Assembly (NCBI RefSeq): GCF_014842875.1 | Contig: NZ_JACYXZ010000001.1 | Coordinates: 868,001 to 932,000 of the forward strand | Direction: 5' to 3' | Length of the DNA stretch: 64,000 nt | Source: Nocardioides donggukensis | GTDB taxonomy: Bacteria > Actinomycetota > Actinomycetes > Propionibacteriales > Nocardioidaceae | Notes under the pieces: generated by a model | The model's input: only the letters and a program-made list of their open reading frames with translations | Databases searched by the model: none | Told to the model about the DNA's origin: nothing | Position numbers and translations under genes: made by a program | Shown: piece after piece, positions 53,090 through 63,834 of the stretch | How the letters are laid out: every line of letters starts with the position of its first letter | How positions within the stretch are numbered: position 1 is the stretch's first letter

Positions 53090-53602
53090 ATGAACGAGAC
53101 CTACGTGACCCTCACCGGCTGGCTGGGCAGCGACGTGACCGAGCGGATCGTCGGCTCGGCGTCCGTCGCGACCTTCCGGGTGGCCTCGACGCCGCGTCGG
53201 TACAACCGCCGCGACAACGCGTGGACCGACGGCGAGACCACCTGGTACACCGTGAACGCCTGGCGGACCCTGGGCCGCAACTGCCTCGACAGCCTGCGCC
53301 AGGGCGACCCGGTCACGGTGCACGGCAAGCTGACGGCGCAGGTCTGGACCGACCCCGCCGGGGTCAAGGTCCAGTCGTTCGTCGTCGAGGCGGTGGCCGT
53401 CGGCCACGACCTCAGTCGGGGCGTCTCCGAGTTCACCAAGCGCCTGGGCGGTGGGACCGGCGAGGCCGACGACTCGGCCCTGCGGGAGGCCAACGCGGGG
53501 TACGGCGTGGGCGGGCCGCAGATCAGCAGCGCCGGCGAGACGCTGGACGACATGGTGGAGGACGACAAGGGCGCCTCGGCGTCCGCGGAGCCGGCCGCGT
53601 AG
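53090..53602 (+). CDS. ssb: Single-stranded DNA-binding protein
   Basis: The 170-residue protein has an OB fold (about 1-110; YVTLTGWLGSDVTER ... TTWYTVNAWRTLGRNCLDSLRQGDPVTVHGKL) and an acidic, disordered tail. The tail lacks the DDDIPF-type end of the replicative SSB, so this is probably a secondary paralogue. AGGAG lies 6 nt before the ATG. Confidence 0.9.
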   Translation: MNETYVTLTGWLGSDVTERIVGSASVATFRVASTPRRYNRRDNAWTDGETTWYTVNAWRTLGRNCLDSLRQGDPVTVHGKLTAQVWTDPAGVKVQSFVVEAVAVGHDLSRGVSEFTKRLGGGTGEADDSALREANAGYGVGGPQISSAGETLDDMVEDDKGASASAEPAA

Positions 53603-53653
53603 CGTCCCGCCCGGTTGGGTCGCCGGGGTCTGCGGCACGTAGGCTCCGGTGCC

Positions 53654-55328
<1,675 letters not shown>

Positions 55329-55336
<8 letters not shown>

Positions 55337-55393
55337 GCGGCGACTGAGCCGCGACTGCCCGACTCAGCGCAGGTCGGTCTCAGCGCAGGTCGG
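55329..55393. repeat. Duplicated 3' ends of ettA and of the convergent MarR gene
   Basis: GCGACTGAGC, which includes the ettA stop, occurs at 55329 and 55340, with a partial third copy at 55351. CTCAGCGCAGGTCGG, which includes the MarR-gene stop, occurs at 55379-55393 and again outside the gene at 55363-55377. Confidence 0.7.
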
Positions 55394-55886
55394 CTTCGGG
55401 GTGCGCGGCGGCAAGCTGGTCCACGACCGCGTCCATCACCCGGCCGAGCGCGGCGAAGTCGCCGGCCTCGGCGAGGTCGACGATGTGGGCCCGCACCCCG
55501 CTCACGTGGGTGGGTGCCGCCTCCACCAGCGTGCTCATCCCGCGGTCGGTGAGTTGGGCGATGATCCCCCGCCCGTCGTCGCACGCGGCGGTTCGCTCGA
55601 CCAGCCCGTCCCGCTGCATGCGGGCGATCGTGTGCGTGATCCGACTGCGGCTGAAGCACATGGCGTCGGCCAGCGTCGACATCCGCATCCGGTTGTCCTC
55701 GGCCTCCGAGAGCCGGACCAGCACCTCGTACTCGTTCATGCCGATGCCCACCTCGGCGCGCAGCTCGTCGTCGAGGCGGTCGAAGAGGAGGGTGGTGCCG
55801 ACGCAGAACGCGCGCCAAGCACGTTGCTGCTCCGGGTCGAGCCAGCGCACCTCTTCGGGCACGACCAGGTGGAGGCCTTCGGTCAT
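55380..55886 (-). CDS. MarR-family transcriptional regulator
   Basis: The 168-residue winged-helix protein (GMNEYEVLVRLSEAEDNRMRMSTLADAMCFSRSRITHTIARMQRDGLVER) fits MarR. TACACT ends 7 nt before the ATG. No obvious target is adjacent. Confidence 0.9.
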   Translation of the reverse strand: MTEGLHLVVPEEVRWLDPEQQRAWRAFCVGTTLLFDRLDDELRAEVGIGMNEYEVLVRLSEAEDNRMRMSTLADAMCFSRSRITHTIARMQRDGLVERTAACDDGRGIIAQLTDRGMSTLVEAAPTHVSGVRAHIVDLAEAGDFAALGRVMDAVVDQLAAAHPEADLR

Positions 55887-55965
55887 GAGCGCCAGTGTAT
55901 AGATCGGGCCTCCGTGCGCTGCCGAACCGCGGAATTCATGGGTGATGCAAGTAGCGCCGCAGGAG

Positions 55966-56039
55966 GCCGCTCAGGCTCTACGTTCTGCAGGTTTCCGGGC
56001 CCTGGAACCTGCAGAACGTAGAGCCTCGCCCTGAGCGGC
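55966..56039. repeat. Long palindromic element, copy 2
   Basis: Positions 55974-55993 are the exact reverse complement of 56006-56025 with a 12-nt loop. The stem sequence is identical to copy 1. An outer GCCGCTCA/TGAGCGGC stem extends it past a 6-nt bulge (TCGCCC). It lies downstream of the thiolase gene on the minus strand. Confidence 0.85.
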
Positions 56040-56157
56040 TCACTGGCCGCGGCGCGTCAGCCCATCCGCTCGAGTCTGATGGTCGCGGATGCGCTGACGC
56101 GCAGCCTCACGGTTCGCCGTTCGGGTCACTGGCCGCGGCGCGTCAGCCCATCCGCTC
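56040..56157. repeat. 32-bp direct repeat copying the thiolase 3' end
   Basis: Positions 56126-56157 include the last five thiolase codons and its stop. An identical 32-bp copy lies at 56040-56071, 86 bp away, abutting palindromic element 2. Confidence 0.75.
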
Positions 56158-57360
56158 CAGGACCATCGCCATGCCCTGGCCGCCGCCCACGCACATCGTG
56201 ATCAGGCCGGTGGACTTGTCGTGCCAGTCGAGGGAGTTCAGCATCGTGTTCTGCAGCCGGGCGCCGGTCATGCCGAAGGGGTGCCCCACGGCGATCGCGC
56301 CGCCGTTGACGTTGAGCCGGTCGATGTCGATGCCGAGGTCCTGGTAGGACGGCACGACCTGGGCCGCGAACGCCTCGTTGATCTCGACCAGGTCGATGTC
56401 GCCGATGCTCATGCCGGCGTACGTGAGCGCGTTCCTCGTCGCCTCGACCGGGCCCAGGCCCATGATCTCGGGGGAGAGGCCGGAGACGCCGGTGGAGACG
56501 ATCCGGGCCAGCGGCGTCAGGCCCAGCTCGGCCGCCTTGGTGTCGGACATGACCACCACCGCGGCGGCGCCGTCGTTCAGCGGGCAGCAGTTGCCCGCGG
56601 TGACCACGCCGTCGGGGCGGAACACCGGCTGCAGCTGGGAGGCGGCCTCGTAGGTGACCCCGGCCCGCGGGCCGTCGTCGGCGGAGACCACGGTGCCGTC
56701 CGGCGTGGTGACCGGGGTGATCTCGCGGGCCCAGAAGCCGTCGCTGATGGCCTTCTCGGCGAGGTTCTGGGAGCGGACGCCGAACTCGTCGAGCTCCTGG
56801 CGCTTCAGGCCGCGCATGCGGGCGACGTTCTCGGCGGTCTGCCCCATCGCGATGTAGGCGTCGGGCAGCTGGCCGCTCTCGCGGGGGTCCTGCCAGTCCT
56901 GGCCGCCCTCGGCCAGCTTCGCGGTGCGGGCCTCGGCGTCCTCGAAGAGCGGGTTGCGGGTGCCCGGGATGTGGTCCGAGGTGCCCTTGGCGAACCGGGA
57001 GACGGTCTCGACGCCGGCCGAGACGAAGATGTCGCCCTCGCCGGCCTTGATCGCGTGGAAGGCCATCCGCGTCGTCTGCACCGACGAGGCGCAGTAGCGG
57101 GTGATCGTGGCGCCGGGCACCGCGTCCATGCCGTTGAGCACGTTGACGACCCGGCCCATGTTGTTGCCGGACTCCCCGCCGGGGAGGCCGCAGCCCAGGT
57201 AGAGGTCGTCGACGGTGTTCGGGTCCAGGCCCTCGACCTTCGAGAGCGCCTCCCGCACGATCAGCGCGGCGAGGTCGTCGGGACGGAAGTCCTTGAGCGA
57301 TCCCTTGTTGGCGCGGCCGATGGGGGAGCGGGCGGCGGACACGATGACGGCCTCGGGCAT
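56143..57360 (-). CDS. Acetyl-CoA C-acyltransferase (thiolase)
   Basis: The 405-residue enzyme has nucleophile C90 (TRYCASSVQT), the VNVNGGAIAVGHPFGMTGA motif and C-terminal CVGGGQGMAMVLER with the second Cys. It catalyses thiolytic cleavage or Claisen condensation of acyl-CoA. A GGAG site and leader precede the ATG. The precise chain-length role is unknown. Confidence 0.93.
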   Translation of the reverse strand: MPEAVIVSAARSPIGRANKGSLKDFRPDDLAALIVREALSKVEGLDPNTVDDLYLGCGLPGGESGNNMGRVVNVLNGMDAVPGATITRYCASSVQTTRMAFHAIKAGEGDIFVSAGVETVSRFAKGTSDHIPGTRNPLFEDAEARTAKLAEGGQDWQDPRESGQLPDAYIAMGQTAENVARMRGLKRQELDEFGVRSQNLAEKAISDGFWAREITPVTTPDGTVVSADDGPRAGVTYEAASQLQPVFRPDGVVTAGNCCPLNDGAAAVVVMSDTKAAELGLTPLARIVSTGVSGLSPEIMGLGPVEATRNALTYAGMSIGDIDLVEINEAFAAQVVPSYQDLGIDIDRLNVNGGAIAVGHPFGMTGARLQNTMLNSLDWHDKSTGLITMCVGGGQGMAMVLERMG

Positions 57361-57447
57361 GGAGGTCTCCGATCTGCGGGGGAGGGCGATGGACCTCTCT
57401 GCACCCTACTGCGGTCCCGTGGGAGGTGGGTCTGCGACGATCATGAC

Positions 57448-58317
57448 GTGCGCCACGTCTACGAGTGCCCGGTGCGCTGGGCCGACCTCGACCTGCTCGG
57501 GCACGTCAACAACGTGACCTACGTCGACTACCTGCAGGAAGCCAGGATCGACATGCTGCTCACCCACGCCCCCGACACCCGGGCGATCGACCTCGCCGAG
57601 GGGGTGGTCGTGGTGCGGCACGAGGTGCGCTACCTCGCGCCGCTGACCTTCCGGATGGCGCCGGTGCGGATCGAGTCCTGGGTCACCGAGATCCGGGCCG
57701 CCTCCTTCACGATGGCCTACGAGGTCTACGACGAGACCGAGGACGGCCGGGTCGTCTACCTGCGCGCCAAGACCGTCCTGACGCCGTACGTCTTCGCGGA
57801 GGAGCGGCCGCGCCGGATCACGCCCGGGGAGAAGGAGACGTTGACCTCCTTCCTGGGGGAGGACCCGCTGCCGGAGCGCAGCCGGCCCGGCCCGGTCCGG
57901 CACCTGGAGCAGGGGCACTACCCGATCCGGGTGCGGTTCTCCGACGTCGACCTCTACGCCCACGTCAACAACGTGAAGTACTTCGAGTACTTCCAGGAGG
58001 CGCGCATCGTCTACATGTCGCGCCTGTGGGGCGAGGCTCCCGGCGGCGCGCGGGAGGTGCCGATGGTGACCGCCCAGATGGACGTCGACTACCGGATCCC
58101 GATCGTGTTCCGCACCGAGCCGTACGACGTCCACTCCTGGGTCGCCGAGGTCGGGACGTCGTCGTTCGTCATCGAGTCGGAGATCCGGGACGGCGAGACG
58201 CTGCTCAGCCGAGCCCGGGTGGTCATGGTCACCTTCGACCCCGGGACCCAGCGCGCGGCCCCGGCTCCCGACCACTACCGCGAGCTGCTGCAGCGCGAGG
58301 TCACTCGAACGAGTTGA
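57448..58317 (+). CDS. Double-hotdog acyl-CoA thioesterase
   Basis: The 289-residue protein has two 4HBT domains: residues about 3-130 (RWADLDLLGHVNNVTYVDYLQEARI) and 150-285 (RFSDVDLYAHVNNVKYFEYFQEARI). Both keep the Asp and HVNN active-site pattern. The start is GTG 57448. It is divergent from thiolase, so joint acyl-CoA metabolism is plausible. It overlaps the globin gene tail-to-tail by 17 nt. Confidence 0.88.
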   Translation: MRHVYECPVRWADLDLLGHVNNVTYVDYLQEARIDMLLTHAPDTRAIDLAEGVVVVRHEVRYLAPLTFRMAPVRIESWVTEIRAASFTMAYEVYDETEDGRVVYLRAKTVLTPYVFAEERPRRITPGEKETLTSFLGEDPLPERSRPGPVRHLEQGHYPIRVRFSDVDLYAHVNNVKYFEYFQEARIVYMSRLWGEAPGGAREVPMVTAQMDVDYRIPIVFRTEPYDVHSWVAEVGTSSFVIESEIRDGETLLSRARVVMVTFDPGTQRAAPAPDHYRELLQREVTRTS

Positions 58318-58687
58318 CCATGAACTGCGCGGCGTGCGTGACGTAGTCCCAGAACCGCGCGTCCTGCTCCGGCGTCAGCTCAACCGCGTCCAGGCCCTCG
58401 CGGAAGTGCTTCAGCCAGTGCTCCTTGGCCACGGGGGTCACCGCGAAAGGGGCGTGCCGCATCCTCAGCCGCGGGTGGCCCCGGGCCTCGGAGTAGGTGG
58501 TCGGCCCGCCCCAGTACTGAACCAGGAACAGCCGGAACCGCTCCTCCGCCGGGCCGAGGTCCGCCTCGGGGTACAGCGGACGCAGCACCTCGTCCTCGGC
58601 CACGCCCGCGTAGAACACCTCGACGATCCGGCGGATCGTCTCGTATCCGCCGATCTCGTCGTAGAAGGTCTGCTCCGTGCTGCTCAT
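58301..58687 (-). CDS. glbO: Group II truncated hemoglobin
   Basis: The 128-residue 2-on-2 globin has Tyr B10 (Y26), proximal His F8 (H78, LRMRHAPF) and Trp G8 (W91). These mark the TrHbII/GlbO class, which binds O2 and detoxifies reactive species. CACAAT ends 7 nt before the ATG. Confidence 0.9.
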   Translation of the reverse strand: MSSTEQTFYDEIGGYETIRRIVEVFYAGVAEDEVLRPLYPEADLGPAEERFRLFLVQYWGGPTTYSEARGHPRLRMRHAPFAVTPVAKEHWLKHFREGLDAVELTPEQDARFWDYVTHAAQFMVNSFE

Positions 58688-58785
58688 CGGGCCCATTGTG
58701 CCGACCGGCCCGGGCCGGGTCCCAACCGGGCGGGTGGAAGACTCGGCAACGGCAACCCGATCACCGACGAAGGAGCAATGCAGCG

Positions 58786-59211
58786 ATGGCAACCACGCGC
58801 ACCGCACAGACCCACTGGGAAGGCAGCCTGCTCGAGGGCACCGGTCAGGTCACCCTCGAGTCCAGCGGCCTCGGCACGTACGACGTGTCCTGGCCGGCCC
58901 GCGCGGAAGCGCCGAACGGCAAGACCAGCCCCGAGGAGCTCATCGCCGCGGCGCACTCGAGCTGCTTCTCGATGGCGCTGTCCAAGGAGCTGGCCGACGC
59001 CGGCGCCACGGGCGTCGCGCTGGACACCACCGCCGAGGTGGAGCTCACGCCGGGCACCGGCATCACCGGGATCCACCTCACCGTGAAGGGCACCCTCGAG
59101 GGCCTCTCCGAGGAGGACTTCGTGGCGAAGGCCGAGGCCGCCAAGGCCGGCTGCCCGGTCAGCCAGGCGCTGTCCGGCACCACGATCACGCTGAGCGCCT
59201 CGCTGGCCTGA
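58786..59211 (+). CDS. OsmC/Ohr-family peroxidase
   Basis: The 141-residue protein has the two redox cysteines C60 (AHSSCFSM) and C123 (AGCPVSQ) of OsmC thiol peroxidases, which reduce organic hydroperoxides. The start is ATG 58786, 11 nt after AAGGAG. Confidence 0.9.
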   Translation: MATTRTAQTHWEGSLLEGTGQVTLESSGLGTYDVSWPARAEAPNGKTSPEELIAAAHSSCFSMALSKELADAGATGVALDTTAEVELTPGTGITGIHLTVKGTLEGLSEEDFVAKAEAAKAGCPVSQALSGTTITLSASLA

Positions 59212-59230
59212 TCCTCGCCGTTCGACCCCG

Positions 59231-59280
59231 GGTCGGGTGCTCGGGTGGCTGCTACGGCAACCACGCCCGGGCACCCGACC
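59231..59280. terminator. Bidirectional hairpin between osmC and the MscS gene
   Basis: GGTCGGGTGC (59231-59240) pairs with GCACCCGACC (59271-59280). An inner CGGGTGG/CCACGCCCG stem extends it with one bulge. The flanking genes are convergent. Confidence 0.7.
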
Positions 59281-59287
59281 GGCAGGG

Positions 59288-60334
59288 TCAGGAGGTGGTG
59301 GTCTCGCGGGCGGCCTCCTCGGCCGCCTCGTCGGCGCCGGCGTCGGAGCCGCGGTGCCAGACGACCCGCTGCGGGAACGGGATCTCGATCCCCTCGAAGT
59401 CGAAGCGGGCCTTGATCCGCTGCCGCATCTCGCGGGCGACGCCCCACTGGAGGCCGGGGGCGGTCTTGAGGGCCACCCGGACCGAGACGCCGTCGGCGCC
59501 GAGGTCCTGCACGCCCCACACCGAGGGCTCCTCGATGACCTTGCCGTGGAAGTCCTCGTCCTCCCACAGGTCGTGGGCGACGTCCTCCAGCACCCGCCGG
59601 ACCTTCACCAGGTCCTCCGCGTAGCCGACGCTGATGTCGAGCACGGTCCGCGCCCAGTTCTGGCTCATGTTGCCGACCCGCATGATCTCGCCGTTGCGGA
59701 CGTACCAGACGGTGCCGTTGATGTCCCGGAGCCGGGTCACCCGCAGGCTCACCGCCTCGACCGTGCCGATGGCCTCACCGAGGTCGATCTCGTCACCCAC
59801 GCCGTACTGGTCCTCGACGATCATGAAGATGCCGGAGAGGAAGTCGGAGACCAGGCTCTGCGCGCCGAAGCCGAGGGCCAGGCCCAGGATCCCGGCGCTG
59901 GCGATCAGCGGCGCCACGTTGTAGCCGAGCTTGTCGATCGACATGATCACGACGATCGTCATGACCACGCCGGTGGTGATGCTCTTCAGCAGCGAGCCCA
60001 TCGTGCGGGCCCGCTGCACCCGGCGGTTGGCGTTGGCGTTGGTCTGCGCGCCGACCTTGAGCTTGCTGCCGCTGCCGGAGTGGCCCAGGCTCAGGCGACT
60101 CGCCTTGCCGGGGATCACCCCCTCCTCGGCGCGTCGGACGGTGCGGTCGATGACGCGGTGCAGCACCCACCGGGTGAACAGGCCGATGAGCACCAGGCCG
60201 AGGATGGCCAGGGGCTTGCCGATCACCCACTCCGCGAGGTCGGCCAGCGTCTCGTTCGCGGTCATCCGCCACACGACCCGGCAGGAGATCGCCTGGTCGG
60301 GGTCGCACTCGGTGTACTCGTTCAGAACCGACAT
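59288..60334 (-). CDS. MscS-family mechanosensitive ion channel
   Basis: The 348-residue protein has three to four spans, a pore-lining TM3 (IASAGILGLALGFGAQSLVSDFLSGIFMIVEDQYGVGDEI) and a cytoplasmic beta/alpha domain. It releases solutes on hypo-osmotic shock. The ATG at 60334 has TAGCCT ending 7 nt upstream, so the 72-residue longer reading is rejected. Confidence 0.92.
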   Translation of the reverse strand: MSVLNEYTECDPDQAISCRVVWRMTANETLADLAEWVIGKPLAILGLVLIGLFTRWVLHRVIDRTVRRAEEGVIPGKASRLSLGHSGSGSKLKVGAQTNANANRRVQRARTMGSLLKSITTGVVMTIVVIMSIDKLGYNVAPLIASAGILGLALGFGAQSLVSDFLSGIFMIVEDQYGVGDEIDLGEAIGTVEAVSLRVTRLRDINGTVWYVRNGEIMRVGNMSQNWARTVLDISVGYAEDLVKVRRVLEDVAHDLWEDEDFHGKVIEEPSVWGVQDLGADGVSVRVALKTAPGLQWGVAREMRQRIKARFDFEGIEIPFPQRVVWHRGSDAGADEAAEEAARETTTS

Positions 60335-60395
60335 GTGACGGAGGCTACGGCTCGTGGGGTCAGGCCCCAAGCCGAGAGCCGATACGATGGGTGTC

Positions 60396-60800
60396 GTGAT
60401 CATCACGCCTGCTCCGAGCCCCACCCGATCGGTCGTCCGCGCCGCCTGTGCGGCCGCCTCGATGACCGCCGCAGCCTCTGTGATCCTCCTCGCAGCCCCG
60501 GCCCAGGCCGGTGTCCCCGAGGGCTGGAGCGACCCGGCCCCGGTGGACACGCTGGAGGCGATCGCCCTGCTGGTCGGTGGTCCGCTGGCGCTGTTCCTGC
60601 TCGTCGGCCTCGCCGTCGCCCTGCCGTCCCTGGTGAAGGGCGAGCGGGTGGGCCTGCCCGGCTCGACGCCGGAGAGCGAGTGGTTCGGAGGCCCGCGCGA
60701 GGGCCTGAGCGCCGCCGATCGGGTGGCGGCGGCCGAGCTGGAGAAGGGCGCGGCCGACAGCGGAACCGGCGGGACCGGGGGCGCACGTGGCCAGTGGTGA
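60396..60800 (+). CDS. Single-pass exported/membrane protein (134 aa)
   Basis: The GTG at 60396 is preferred because TACGAT ends 7 nt upstream and the in-frame ATG at 60387 would overlap that element. The protein has a signal peptide (to about APAQA), a short Pro-rich segment, one membrane span (about 56-78) and a Gly/Glu-rich cytoplasmic tail. Its end overlaps the next gene by 14 nt, so the two probably act together. Function unknown. Confidence 0.68.
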   Translation: MIITPAPSPTRSVVRAACAAASMTAAASVILLAAPAQAGVPEGWSDPAPVDTLEAIALLVGGPLALFLLVGLAVALPSLVKGERVGLPGSTPESEWFGGPREGLSAADRVAAAELEKGAADSGTGGTGGARGQW

Positions 60801-61176
60801 CCTCTTCAGCGCCCGCGAGCGCCAGGAGATCGACCGGGCGATCCGGCAGGCCGAGACCTCCTGCCGGTACGAGATCTCCGTCTTCGTCGGCACGGCCGAC
60901 GAGGAGTCCCACCCGTTCGCGAGCAGGCTGCACGCCTCGCTGACGGCGCCGGACCGCAGCATCCTGATCATGGTCGACCCGACGGCCCGACTCCTCGAGA
61001 TCGTCACCGGCTCCCAGGTCAGGCGCGACCTGAGTGACCGTGAGGTCGAGCTGGTCCTGCTCGACATGCAGTCCTGCTTCGCCGCCGACGACCTCGTCGG
61101 CGGCCTGAAGCGCGGCATCGGGATGCTCGCCGAGCACGCCCGGCCGCAGCGCACGCTGCACACCGAGTCCGTCTGA
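60787..61176 (+). CDS. DUF5130/TPM-like protein (129 aa)
   Basis: Starting at GTG 60787, the protein resembles an actinobacterial DUF5130 family (LFSARERQEIDRAIRQAETSCRYEISVFVG ... ILIMVDPTARLLEIVTGSQVRRDLSD), related to TPM domains. It is cytoplasmic. It is translationally coupled to the upstream membrane protein. Confidence 0.78.
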   Translation: MASGDLFSARERQEIDRAIRQAETSCRYEISVFVGTADEESHPFASRLHASLTAPDRSILIMVDPTARLLEIVTGSQVRRDLSDREVELVLLDMQSCFAADDLVGGLKRGIGMLAEHARPQRTLHTESV

Positions 61177-61212
61177 GGGTCCCTCTGAGGGCCGTCGGAG
61201 GGTCCGTCTGAG

Positions 61213-61240
61213 GGCCGCCCCGGCCGGAGCCGGGGCGGCC
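61213..61240. terminator. Perfect 12-bp hairpin between convergent genes
   Basis: GGCCGCCCCGGC (61213-61224) pairs with GCCGGGGCGGCC (61229-61240) around the loop CGGA, between the DUF5130-like gene and pepN. Just upstream, GTCCGTCTGAGGG (61167-61179), which contains the DUF5130-like stop, is duplicated at 61202-61214. Confidence 0.78.
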
Positions 61241-61245
61241 ACAGG

Positions 61246-63792
61246 TCACTCCTGGGCGTCGCGGGCCTGGCCCGCGAGGTAGCGCGCCACCTCGGCCCGA
61301 CCCTCCCGCACGTACCGCTGCGCGGCCGGGTTGGCGGTCGTGGTGGCCAGCCACCGGTCGACCCGCTCCAGCAGCCATCCCGAGGCGAGCGGCTTCGGGA
61401 ACATGAACTCGAGCGCGGTCGAGGCCCGCTGGGTGCCCTTCTCGTCCCAGATCGTCTCCGCCGCGTCGAGGTAGGCCTCCACGTAGGGCTCGAGCACGTC
61501 GTCCTGCCCGTGCTGGTGGAAGGCCAGCACGACCGAGCGCTGGGTCTCGTTGGGCACGTCGTCGCGCACCATCGCCATCTCCCAGGCCTCGGCCTTCGCG
61601 GCCGCCGTGGGCCGCGCCGCCTTGGCGGCAGCCGCCCGCTCCTGGCCGGAGATCGTGGTGTCGCGAGCCAGTTCGGCGTCGATCCGCTCGCCGTCGGCCC
61701 GACCGGCCCGGGCGAGGGCCCCGACCAGGGTCCAGCGCAGGTCGGTGTCCACCTCGAGGCCGTCGATGCTGACGCTCCCGTCGAGCAGTCCCTCCAGCTC
61801 GGCCAGGACGGCGTCGCTGTGGGCGGCCCCGGCCAGGGCGCGGACGAACGTCAGCTGGTGGTCGCTGCCGGGCTCGGCGGAGGACAGCAGCCCGCGCAGC
61901 CCGCGCTCCCACCTCGCCCGCACCGCCTCGCGGTTCTCCGGGGCCGTGAACGAGTTCACCGCCATCGCCGCGTAGCGCGGGATCACGCTGAGGCCGAACG
62001 CATCGGTCTCGTCGGCGATCGAGCCGAGCACCAGGTCGACGAACGCGGACGCGCTCAGCTCGGCGTCGCGGGTCATGTCCCAGGCGGCGCCCCAGCACAG
62101 GGCGCGGGCGAGGGAGTCGTCGAGCCGCCCCAGCCCGCCGAGCAGGGTCGCCAGCGAGCGCTCGTCGAGCCGGATCTTGGCGTAGGCGAGGTCCTGGTCG
62201 TTGAGCAGCAGCAGGTCGGGCTGGGCGGCGCCGACCGCCTCGGCCACCTCGGTGCGCTCGCCGACGACGTCGGTCTCCAGATAGGTACGCCGCACCAGCC
62301 GGCCGTCGACCTCGTCGTAGAGACCGATGCCGAGCCGGTGCCGACGGAGGGCCGGCTGCTCCGCCGACGCCGTCTGGCGGACCGCGAAGGAGGAGTAGGT
62401 CCCGTCCTCGGCGAGCTCGAACTCCGGGGTGAGGGTGTTCACCCCGGCCGTCTGGAGCCACTCCTTGGCCCAGCCGTCGAGCTCGCGGCCGGAGGACGCC
62501 TCCAGCGCCGCGAGCAGGTCGGCGAACTCGGAGTTCCCGAACGCGTGGTCCTTGAAGTACTGCCGCAGCCCGGCCAGGAAGGGCTCGAGCCCGACCCAGG
62601 CGACCAGCTGCTTGAGCACCGACGCGCCCTTGGCGTAGGTGATCATGTCGAAGTTGACCTCGACCGCCTGCAGGTCGTAGTTGTCGGCCGCGATCGGGTG
62701 CGTCGAGGGCAGCTGGTCCTGGCGGTAGCCGGTCTGCTTGCGGGCGTTGGTGAAGCCGGTCCACGACTCGTCGTACGAGGTCGCCTCGACGGCGGCGTGG
62801 TAGCAGGCCCACTCGGCGAACGACTCGTTCAGCCAGAGGTCGTCCCACCACTTCATCGTGACCAGGTCGCCGAACCACATGTGCGCCATCTCGTGCAGGA
62901 TCACCGAGCACCGGAACTCGTAGAACGAGCGCGGCTGGCGGCTGCGGGGGAGGTACTCGTCGCGCAGCGTCACGCAGCCGGCGTTCTCCATCGCGCCCAT
63001 GTTGTACTCCGGCACGTAGAGCTGGTCGTACTTCCCGAACGGGTAGGGGAAGTCGAAGGCGTCCTCGAAGAACTCGAAGCCCTGCTTGGTCAACAGCACC
63101 AGCTCGTCCACGTCGAGGTGCTCGACGAGCGACTGGCGGCAGTAGTGGCCCAGGGGGATCTCGCCGTGCTTGCCGCGGTAGGTGTCGAAGACGGCGTGGT
63201 ACTCGCCGGCGACGAGCGCGGTGATGTAGGTCGACATCCGCTCGGTGGCGGGGAAGTTCCACACCGCGGTGCCCTCACCGACGGGCCGCGGCTCGGGCGT
63301 GGCCGCGTTGCTCACGACCTTCCAGTGCTCGGGCGCGGTGACGTTGAACGTGAACACGGACTTCAGGTCGGGCTGCTCGAACGTGGTGAAGACCCGGCGG
63401 GCGTCGGGGACCTCGAACTGGGAGTAGAGGTAGACCCGGCCGTCGGCCGGGTCCACGAACCGGTGCAGCCCCTCGCCCGTGCGGCTGTAGGTGCAGTCGG
63501 CCCGCACCACGAGCTCGTTCTCCGCGGCCAGCCCGGTCAGCGCGATCCGGCTGTCCGAGTACGCCGTCGCGGGGTCGATCGCGACCCCGTTCAGCGTGAT
63601 CTCGTGCACGGTCGCGTCGACCAGGTCGGCGAAGGTGTCCGTGCCCGGCTCCGAGCAGGTGAACCGGAGCGTGGTCGTCGAGGCGAAGGTGGTCTCGGAC
63701 GTGGTCAGGGCGAGGTCGACGGTGTACGACTCGACGGCGAGGGTCGCGGCGCGGGTCTGCGCCTCCTCGCGGGTGAGGTTGGTTCCAGGCAT
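61246..63792 (-). CDS. pepN: Aminopeptidase N (M1 family)
   Basis: The 848-residue zinc aminopeptidase has the substrate motif GAMEN (266-270), zinc site HEMAH (300-304) with third ligand E323, and a long C-terminal ERAP1-like helical domain. The length and motif order match actinobacterial PepN. Confidence 0.95.
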   Translation of the reverse strand: MPGTNLTREEAQTRAATLAVESYTVDLALTTSETTFASTTTLRFTCSEPGTDTFADLVDATVHEITLNGVAIDPATAYSDSRIALTGLAAENELVVRADCTYSRTGEGLHRFVDPADGRVYLYSQFEVPDARRVFTTFEQPDLKSVFTFNVTAPEHWKVVSNAATPEPRPVGEGTAVWNFPATERMSTYITALVAGEYHAVFDTYRGKHGEIPLGHYCRQSLVEHLDVDELVLLTKQGFEFFEDAFDFPYPFGKYDQLYVPEYNMGAMENAGCVTLRDEYLPRSRQPRSFYEFRCSVILHEMAHMWFGDLVTMKWWDDLWLNESFAEWACYHAAVEATSYDESWTGFTNARKQTGYRQDQLPSTHPIAADNYDLQAVEVNFDMITYAKGASVLKQLVAWVGLEPFLAGLRQYFKDHAFGNSEFADLLAALEASSGRELDGWAKEWLQTAGVNTLTPEFELAEDGTYSSFAVRQTASAEQPALRRHRLGIGLYDEVDGRLVRRTYLETDVVGERTEVAEAVGAAQPDLLLLNDQDLAYAKIRLDERSLATLLGGLGRLDDSLARALCWGAAWDMTRDAELSASAFVDLVLGSIADETDAFGLSVIPRYAAMAVNSFTAPENREAVRARWERGLRGLLSSAEPGSDHQLTFVRALAGAAHSDAVLAELEGLLDGSVSIDGLEVDTDLRWTLVGALARAGRADGERIDAELARDTTISGQERAAAAKAARPTAAAKAEAWEMAMVRDDVPNETQRSVVLAFHQHGQDDVLEPYVEAYLDAAETIWDEKGTQRASTALEFMFPKPLASGWLLERVDRWLATTTANPAAQRYVREGRAEVARYLAGQARDAQE

Positions 63793-63834
63793 GGGCTGAT
63801 CATGTCACCCGGCGCGCGGGGCAGGATGGTGCCC

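Noticed and set aside
59288..60550. Longer 420-residue MscS reading
   Set aside because: The extra N-terminus overlaps the divergent promoter and the next gene. The ATG at 60334 has a -10-like hexamer 7 nt upstream.
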